Assembly: GCA_964368875.1 (NCBI GenBank)
Contig: CAYJDG010000008.1
Location: 1-63,920 of the forward strand
Direction: 5' to 3'
Source: CAYJDG01 sp964368875
Lineage (GTDB): Bacteria; Pseudomonadota; Alphaproteobacteria; Micavibrionales; Micavibrionaceae
Length of the DNA: 63,920 nt
Shown here in pieces: positions 58,818 through 63,920 of the stretch (position 1 is its first letter; each line of letters opens with the position of its first letter). The notes beneath the pieces are model-generated. The model worked only from the letters and a program-made list of their open reading frames with translations, made no database searches and had not been told where the DNA came from. The translations under genes were made by a program, and so were the position numbers.

Positions 58818-58900
58818 AAAGAAATCCGGATATTTATTGACATAAGTTACGAGTATGTGCTGATTTCCAGCAGGCAAGAACCTATATAGAAAGCTTCATA

Positions 58901-59401
58901 ATGACAAGACCCGCGCGCAATCCCAGCACATTTGTGTTTCCTAATCCTATCAGCCGGGAAACGTCATTCCGTCAAATGTGGACTTACATCGCAAGACAAG
59001 TCGAATCCTTCAAAGGGTGGAAGGGCGGTGTTGAAGCAATTGGACCAGAACTCACTTATGACGAAGCCGATAATGCGCCTGTGATCGTCTTGAAAATGGC
59101 GATGCCCGATCTGGGAAACCTTCTTAAAGGAGAATGCAGTGAGGCCATATCCTTTAAAATAGGGCCACTGGGGACGGTGGCTATTTCATCTACCTTTACA
59201 GAGCTTGCTGCCCAGTATGCATCTACGCGCGAGCCATATAGCCGTCTTTTCGTCACAGCGGCAGATACAATCCGCTATTTTCAGTCACCTGAAGGCGCTT
59301 TCACAGGAGAAGATCACTTCGGTGGCCGCAGAAATGACCCGTTTCAACTGACCCAATGCAGCATTATTGCCCAGCACCTGGCTTGCGTGCGGCGCAGCTA
59401 A
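58901..59401 (+). CDS. Unrecognised 166-residue protein
   Basis: No family recognised. The protein is soluble with an FRQMWTYIARQVESFKGWKG helix near the N-terminus and a beta-rich middle (AISFKIGPLGTVAISSTFTE). No ribosome site is visible. TATAGA (58885-58890) ends ten bases before the ATG, so the leader would be about four nucleotides. TTGACATAA lies at 58837-58845, further upstream. It is divergent from fdxA. Confidence 0.6.
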   Translation: MTRPARNPSTFVFPNPISRETSFRQMWTYIARQVESFKGWKGGVEAIGPELTYDEADNAPVIVLKMAMPDLGNLLKGECSEAISFKIGPLGTVAISSTFTELAAQYASTREPYSRLFVTAADTIRYFQSPEGAFTGEDHFGGRRNDPFQLTQCSIIAQHLACVRRS

Positions 59402-59443
59402 GTATTTGTATCGCTAAAGTGATTCGATAAGTTTCACATGAAA

Positions 59444-60370
59444 CTATATGGTAACTATTGGGTCATTGAGGGTCAGGCTGATCGAATCGCCGTTTGCCTG
59501 TAATTTAGCCATCCCCCCGATAGGAAGTGCGTAAAATTCCTTCTCGTCATGCGAGAAGGGGGCATCAAAAATTACAGGTATTTCAAGATCCTGCGTATGC
59601 TTCTTGAGAATCTCTTCCAAAGTGAAGCCATAGGGCGTGCCGGTATCCTGCGGATTGAGAAACTGGCCGAAAACCAGCCCACCCAACTCCTGAAACGGAG
59701 CGGCCTGACGGAGATGCCACAGCATCCGGTCGATCCGGCTGAATTCTTCGTTGATATCCTCGATAAAAAGGATGGCACCCTTGAGGTTGGGCATATATCC
59801 CGTGCCAGCCAGAATGGACAGCATGCTGAGAGTCCCGCCAAAGAGAGGGCCTTCGCCCTCGCCATGGCGCAGGACCTTGGCTGTGCCCAGCGGATAGGAC
59901 GGTGTCTTACCGGCCAGCAAGGCAAAGGCATGGTCGACACAGGCCGGGTTGAGCGTAGGGAGGCCCTTGAGGAAGGGGCCATGCACAGAGGTCAGTCCCG
60001 CTTTGGTCCATAAGGCGCCCTGAAGGGCCGTAGAATCGCTGAAGCCCATGTAAATCTTGGGATTGGCCCGGATCGTGCCAAAATCCAGATGGTCGAGCAC
60101 CATGCAGGAACCATTGCCACCCCGGGCGCCGATGATCGCTTTGATTTCCGGAGACATGAACATTTCATGGAGGGCAGCGGCTTTTTCCTGCGGTGTGCCG
60201 GCAGACTGGCGGTCGCGGGCGAGGGTCTGGGGATGAATCTGGATGTTGAAGCCATAATCTCGCAGAACGCTGACCCCTGCATCGAGTTTGTCTGACTCGA
60301 TCAGGCTGGAGGGGGCGACGATACCGATGGTGTCGCCCTTGCGCAGGGCGGGCGGTTTGATGAGGTCCAT
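59444..60370 (-). CDS. ldcA: LD-carboxypeptidase (S66 family)
   Basis: LdcA trims the terminal D-alanine from tetrapeptides during murein recycling in the cytoplasm. The 308-residue protein has LRKGDTIGIVAPSS at the N-terminus, the nucleophile S111 in GFSDSTALQ, IIGARGGNGS, and GGTLSMLSILAGTGYMPNLK and LFIEDINEE with a catalytic Glu. The ATG at 60370 starts the conserved part; another ATG nine bases upstream adds three residues. No ribosome site is visible for either. Confidence 0.93.
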   Translation of the reverse strand: MDLIKPPALRKGDTIGIVAPSSLIESDKLDAGVSVLRDYGFNIQIHPQTLARDRQSAGTPQEKAAALHEMFMSPEIKAIIGARGGNGSCMVLDHLDFGTIRANPKIYMGFSDSTALQGALWTKAGLTSVHGPFLKGLPTLNPACVDHAFALLAGKTPSYPLGTAKVLRHGEGEGPLFGGTLSMLSILAGTGYMPNLKGAILFIEDINEEFSRIDRMLWHLRQAAPFQELGGLVFGQFLNPQDTGTPYGFTLEEILKKHTQDLEIPVIFDAPFSHDEKEFYALPIGGMAKLQANGDSISLTLNDPIVTI

Positions 60371-60411
60371 GGCAAGCATGGTAGCTTAAAAGCCTGACTG
60401 TTCAAGCTGTT

Positions 60412-60723
60412 CTATTTGGGGCTTTGTGATGCAAGCCGCTGGTCTACTATTCCGCACAGCTCTCTGAACTCGGTATCGTTAGGGCTATAGAATCCCCCTT
60501 TGGCAAGTTCGGTGAATTTGGTGGCCAGAGGATTGCTTTGGGCGACCATTCTTTCAAGTTCAGACTGCACCAAGCCGGGGAATATTTTAATTTTGCGCGA
60601 AATGTCACTCGCTAAAATGCCATAATTCTTCTCGTCGTTGAGCTCTTCTGGCTCATCAGCTATCCAAGTGTCAGCTTTGAATAAATCTCTGAGAAAAATT
60701 ATCAGCATGGCATTTTTTACCAT
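60412..60723 (-). CDS. Unrecognised 103-residue helical protein
   Basis: The protein is helical and charged after a short hydrophobic start (AMLIIFLRDLFKADTW). No family recognised. An ATG at 60735 is also in frame but is part of a TATAGA -10-like box (60740-60735), so the ATG at 60723, with a leader of about five nucleotides, is preferred. It follows phrB on the same strand by 37 bases. Confidence 0.5.
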   Translation of the reverse strand: MVKNAMLIIFLRDLFKADTWIADEPEELNDEKNYGILASDISRKIKIFPGLVQSELERMVAQSNPLATKFTELAKGGFYSPNDTEFRELCGIVDQRLASQSPK

Positions 60724-60760
60724 AATGGAGAGCATCTATACAAGTTTTATAGGAAAAGCC

Positions 60761-62203
60761 TCATGCCGCATCTTCCCTGAGCTGCTTGAAGGCTGCCAAA
60801 GCCTCCTCACGGGCCTTTTTATGGTCCACCATCGGGTGTGGATAGGTTTTACCAAGGGTGATCCCGGCTTCCCTGAGGACAAGCGCCGGGGCTTCCCACG
60901 GGGCATTGAGCAGATCATCGGGCAGGGCGGCGATTTCGGGAACCCAGCGGCGGATGTACTCGCCAGATGGATCGAATTTGAGACCCTGACCCATCGGGTT
61001 GAAAACCCGGAAATAGGGCGAGGCATCGGCACCGCAGCCTGCGATCCATTGCCAGCTGGCTGAATTGTTGGCGAGGTCGGCATCGACCAGGCAATCCCAG
61101 AACCAGTCCTCGCCGTGATGCCAGTGCAGGCGGAGGTCTTTGACCAGAAACGAGCCAACGATCATGCGCACGCGGTTGTGCATATACCCTGTTTCCCAAA
61201 GTTCGCGCATTCCGGCGTCGACAATCGGGAAACCCGTTTGCCCCTGCTGCCAACGTTTCAGCGCATCACCGCTGTTTTTAGCCCATGGGAAGGCTTCGAA
61301 GCGGGTTTGCAAGGGGCTGCGCGGCAAAGTAGGGAAATGATAGAGAAGCGCGTTGGAGAACTCACGCCAGCCGAGTTCGGAGTGGAAGGTATCGAGATCG
61401 GTTTCTTTGCCCTGAGCCAGCGCAGCAGCCTCGGAGGCATGCCAGACTTCACGCGGTGAGATTTCACCAAAATGTAGATAGGGGGACAGGCGCGAGACAT
61501 TGGCGCGGGCAGGGAAATTGCGCCCTTCCTTATAGCCTGCAATTTCAGCAGCTAAAAAATCTTTCAGGCGTTGGCGCGCACCTGCTTCACCGATCACCCA
61601 ATGTTGTTCCATTTTGTGATCCCAGCGCGGCTCAGGTTTGCGCGGCAGTAGCTGGGCCTGCTCAAGCCCGGAGGGGCCTTTGCGCGCATGGATATTGAGG
61701 TTTTTGGGCTTTGGCTTGGGCGTAGCCGGGGGTGCGGCATTGAGGCACCCCTTGCGGTAGAAGGGCGTAAAGACACGGTAGGGTGTGCCATCCTGCTTTT
61801 GCACGTCCCATGGTTCCCACAGCAGCGACGCATTCGAGCTTTCGACGGTGAGGCCTTTTTTGGTCAGGTCGTCTTTGATTTTTTTATCGCGGGCAATGCG
61901 CCATGGTTCATAGCAACGGTTCCAATACGCGGCTTTGGCGTCGAATTCTTTGATCAATTCCGGCAGGACTTTTTCGGCGTTGCCGCTGCGAACGATCAGG
62001 GCATTTTCTAGCGACGCATCGAGAGATTTTAGCGAATGGTGCAGCCACCAACGCGAGGCGCCGCCCTGCTGCCATTCTCCGGCATTGGCATCATCAAGAA
62101 TATAGACAGGCACGATCGGCAAGCCAGACTGATGCGCGGCGATAAGGGCGGGATTGTCATGCAGGCGTAAATCCTGCCGGAACCAGAGGATGCAAACGGA
62201 CAT
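60761..62203 (-). CDS. phrB: Class I CPD photolyase
   Basis: Photolyase repairs UV-induced pyrimidine dimers with light, using FAD and an antenna pigment. The 480-residue protein has the N-terminal antenna domain (ILWFRQDLRLHDNPAL) and the C-terminal FAD domain with SELGWREFSNALLYHFP, PIVDAGMRELWETGYMHNR, HGEDWFWDCLVDADLANN and WQWIAGCGADASPYFRVFNP. All signature Trp and Asn residues are present. No Shine-Dalgarno is seen. An extended -10 (TGCTATGGT on the minus strand) ends six bases before the ATG. The upstream gap contains DnaA-box-like sites. Confidence 0.96.
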   Translation of the reverse strand: MSVCILWFRQDLRLHDNPALIAAHQSGLPIVPVYILDDANAGEWQQGGASRWWLHHSLKSLDASLENALIVRSGNAEKVLPELIKEFDAKAAYWNRCYEPWRIARDKKIKDDLTKKGLTVESSNASLLWEPWDVQKQDGTPYRVFTPFYRKGCLNAAPPATPKPKPKNLNIHARKGPSGLEQAQLLPRKPEPRWDHKMEQHWVIGEAGARQRLKDFLAAEIAGYKEGRNFPARANVSRLSPYLHFGEISPREVWHASEAAALAQGKETDLDTFHSELGWREFSNALLYHFPTLPRSPLQTRFEAFPWAKNSGDALKRWQQGQTGFPIVDAGMRELWETGYMHNRVRMIVGSFLVKDLRLHWHHGEDWFWDCLVDADLANNSASWQWIAGCGADASPYFRVFNPMGQGLKFDPSGEYIRRWVPEIAALPDDLLNAPWEAPALVLREAGITLGKTYPHPMVDHKKAREEALAAFKQLREDAA

Positions 62204-62270
62204 GCCAGAACCATAGCATTTCCGCCATTAATTGCTCCATTACATCTCTGTAAGTTTAATTTCCACCGGA

Positions 62271-62304
62271 TGATCCACAGAATTACCCACACACCTGTGG
62301 ATAA
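62271..62304. promoter_or_regulatory. Cluster of three DnaA-box-like 9-mers
   Basis: TGATCCACA (62271-62279, one mismatch), TTACCCACA (62283-62291, one mismatch) and TGTGGATAA (62296-62304, perfect TTATCCACA on the minus strand) lie within 34 bases in the gap upstream of phrB. CCACAG and CTGTGG within them also form an inverted repeat. This could be a DnaA-binding regulatory site or part of a replication-control locus. Confidence 0.6.
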
Positions 62305-62310
62305 CTTGTC

Positions 62311-63276
62311 TTAGCCGTCTGAGGTGATCCGCTTGATGATCTCGAGCAGGGCTTCTTCTGCCTTAAGATTCTCGATCTGGCAAGTGCCAGCCGCTTCGTG
62401 TCCGCCACCGCCATAGGACAGGCAGAGGTTACCGATATGTGTGTGGCTGGTTTTATTGAGGATCGATTTGCCGATCGCGAAAACCGTGTTCTGTTTGTTT
62501 TTACCCCACATGACGTGGCAGGAAATATTGCAGTGGGGGAAAAGCGCATAGACAACGAAGCGGTTACCAGCCCAGATGACATCTTCCTGACGCAGATCAA
62601 TAACGGCGAGGTTCTTGTTGATCTGCGCGCAACGTTCGATCTGCTGGCGGAATTTGATCTGCTGTTCATAGTAGAGATCAACGCGTTCCTTGACGTCTGG
62701 CATCGTCAGAATGCGCTCTATGTCCTGGTTCTGACGACAGACATCGATCAGCTTCATCATCAATTGATAATTGGAAATATTGAAGTCCCGGAAGCGTCCG
62801 AGGCCGGTACGGGCATCCATGATAAAGGACAAAAGTTCCCAACCTTCAGGGTTGAGGATGTCCTCGCGCGTGAATTGGGCGGCATCGGCTTTGTCGACGG
62901 CGGCCATCATGTCGTCTGAAATATTGACGAATTTCTCTTTGCCGCCGAAATAATCATAAACGACACGGGCTGCCGAGGGCGCTTTGGCATCGATGATATG
63001 GTTTGGCTTCTGTCCGCCAATGCGTTCGACTTCGCTGGCATGGTGATCAAACGCCATGAATGCGCCCGGCACATAAGGCAGGTTGGTCGTAATATCATCG
63101 GGGCCGACATCAACCAGACCATCCTGCATATCCTTGGGATGGGCGAAGGTAATATCGTCGATCAGATTTAATTCTTTAAGGAGAATGCCGCAGACCAGAC
63201 CGTCCATATCGCTACGCGTAATCAGGCGGTAGCGTTTGTTCGATTCTGGCATCAGTTTCGGGGCTGCCTGGGACAT
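62311..63276 (-). CDS. DHH-family phosphoesterase
   Basis: The 321-residue protein has the DHH domain (TRSDMDGLVCG with D23 and D25, then AFDHHASEVE with D77-H78-H79) and a C-terminal DHHA1-type domain with the substrate-binding GGGGHEAAGTCQ motif. Relatives are exopolyphosphatases, oligoribonucleases (NrnA) and cyclic-dinucleotide hydrolases. It lacks a long linker or membrane domain as in GdpP, and the substrate cannot be decided. GGAGAT lies five bases before the ATG. Confidence 0.87.
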   Translation of the reverse strand: MSQAAPKLMPESNKRYRLITRSDMDGLVCGILLKELNLIDDITFAHPKDMQDGLVDVGPDDITTNLPYVPGAFMAFDHHASEVERIGGQKPNHIIDAKAPSAARVVYDYFGGKEKFVNISDDMMAAVDKADAAQFTREDILNPEGWELLSFIMDARTGLGRFRDFNISNYQLMMKLIDVCRQNQDIERILTMPDVKERVDLYYEQQIKFRQQIERCAQINKNLAVIDLRQEDVIWAGNRFVVYALFPHCNISCHVMWGKNKQNTVFAIGKSILNKTSHTHIGNLCLSYGGGGHEAAGTCQIENLKAEEALLEIIKRITSDG

Positions 63277-63414
63277 TGTATCTCCGTGAGGGATGAATAA
63301 GAAAGATGAACGCAGAGATAAGCATATTTTCTAAATTATAATAGAGAGTTAACGGCGGCAACAACGATCCCTTGTATGGGGCAGAATTGTTCACTTTATG
63401 ACATGCTAATATTA

Positions 63415-63443
63415 TTGACATAACCTATCGACTCCTGTACACA
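63415..63443 (+). promoter_or_regulatory. Candidate promoter for the last gene
   Basis: TTGACA (63415-63420) is 17 bases from TACACA (63438-63443); the -10 is weak. It again includes the TTGACATAA 9-mer (63415-63423). The leader to the ATG at 63484 would be about 34 nucleotides. Confidence 0.4.
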
Positions 63444-63483
63444 CGTGCCAATTAAAAATTCGGGTGTGAAGGACTGCGTCACT

Positions 63484-63885
63484 ATGCAAGATCAGTTTAA
63501 GGGCAATAATCAGCCTTCCGGCGCGCTGTCCATGGCCAGCCGCCTGCATTTCATGGACCTCGTACAGGACAATTCATCGACATTGCGTGCGTATTTCACC
63601 AGCAGCCTGACTCCTCAGGAAGCGAAGGATGCGCAAGCTTTTCTGCAAGAGCAAATGGAAAGACTGGGCGTAACGGCGATTGAGGATATATCTCAGACGC
63701 GTGATACCTGCTGGACCCAAATCAGCCTGACCTTCAAAACTTTCGCCGGCCAGCAACCTGCGGACCTTCTGCACAGAATGGTCAAGTTTGTTGAGAGCCA
63801 GAGAGTCGAAGCTGAAAGAGCCGAACGTGCTGCTGCCTTGGTGCGCAATTCACAACCACAGCCGAAGCTCGATACAATTCTTTAA
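63484..63885 (+). CDS. Unrecognised 133-residue protein
   Basis: No family recognised. The protein is mainly helical and soluble: it has LTPQEAKDAQAFLQEQMERL, a middle part TRDTCWTQISLTFKTF, and a Glu/Arg/Ala-rich end likely to form a long helix (VESQRVEAERAERAAALV). The frame is open from a GTG at 63445, but that codon is directly behind the -10 box. The ATG at 63484 has AAGGA about eleven bases upstream and is preferred. Confidence 0.6.
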   Translation: MQDQFKGNNQPSGALSMASRLHFMDLVQDNSSTLRAYFTSSLTPQEAKDAQAFLQEQMERLGVTAIEDISQTRDTCWTQISLTFKTFAGQQPADLLHRMVKFVESQRVEAERAERAAALVRNSQPQPKLDTIL

Positions 63886-63888
63886 ATC

Positions 63889-63920
63889 ATGCCTTATCAG
63901 TTTATCTCAGACAGGTTCGC
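63889..63920 (+). CDS. Possible start of a further gene, cut by the window edge
   Basis: An ATG at 63889, three bases after the preceding stop, opens a frame (MPYQFISDRF) that is still open at the edge. No ribosome site is visible. Ten codons are too few to judge. Confidence 0.25.
   Translation, partial: MPYQFISDRF

Noticed and set aside
60391..60410. GTTC repeat (GTTCAAGCTGTTC) as a second LexA box
   Set aside because: The spacing is five bases rather than seven and no SOS gene is adjacent.
1..63920. tRNA, rRNA, CRISPR arrays, insertion sequences, prophage or att sites
   Set aside because: Reading through the window showed no cloverleaf-like tRNA ends, regular spacer repeats, transposase motifs or terminal inverted repeats. 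A tRNAscan, minCED or ISfinder run would be decisive.

Overview
The window looks like chromosomal core DNA from an alphaproteobacterium of moderate GC content. From about 1 to 53.6 kb the gene order follows a block familiar in Rhodospirillales-like alphaproteobacteria: (dxr)-rseP-bamA-skp-lpxD-fabZ-lpxA-lpxI-lpxB / gltA-gltX / comEC / lexA-trpCDG / trpE-ppiD / tpiA-secG-pyrG-kdsA-eno-ftsB-pdhABC-lpd-lipA-ratA / cinA-pgpA-ispDF / ntrYX-hfq-hflX. Other alphaproteobacterial signs are fused IspDF, an E1-beta subunit with its own lipoyl domain, LpxI in place of LpxH, an NtrX without a GAFTGA loop, and a GTTC-N7-GTTY type LexA box. The many unrecognised proteins suggest a deep or poorly sampled lineage (Micavibrio-like is one possibility, not proven).

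Region by region: 0-10.7 kb holds envelope biogenesis (two tandem site-2 proteases, BamA, Skp, lipid A synthesis). 10.7-24 kb holds citrate synthase, GltX, ComEC, LexA, tryptophan synthesis (trpE is split from trpGDC by an opposite-strand polysaccharide-deacetylase-like gene) and PpiD. 24-33 kb holds TpiA, SecG, CTP synthase, KdsA, enolase, YqgE and FtsB, with small accessory genes between them. 33-41 kb is the pyruvate dehydrogenase/lipoate cluster with an unknown gene inside it. 41-43 kb carries two adjacent HD-domain proteins resembling RelA/SpoT-type hydrolase domains. 43-54 kb holds RatA, a SIMPL protein, a glycosyltransferase-like gene, PncC, PgpA, IspDF, NtrYX, a HAD phosphatase, Hfq and HflX. 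54-64 kb is looser: M17 aminopeptidase, cold-shock protein, CarD with a long basic tail, 7Fe ferredoxin, LD-carboxypeptidase, photolyase and a DHH phosphoesterase, mixed with unknown genes.

The most interesting points are: (1) many genes (gltX, trpG, kdsA, ntrY, both HD genes, perhaps phrB and others) have a sigma70-like -10 box 6-9 bases before the start codon, so leaderless mRNAs look common; (2) the tandem HD pair at 40.9-43.1 kb, one of which is internally duplicated; (3) divergent trpG and deacetylase promoters that appear to share one -35 site; (4) a CarD protein with a histone-H1-like N-terminal tail of about 165 residues; (5) three DnaA-box-like 9-mers within 34 bases at 62.27-62.30 kb; (6) a hairpin that covers the ribosome binding site of a DUF305 gene; (7) tandem rseP paralogs. 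I saw no tRNA, rRNA, CRISPR array, insertion sequence or prophage. All homology calls are from recognition of motifs by eye; no database search was run.
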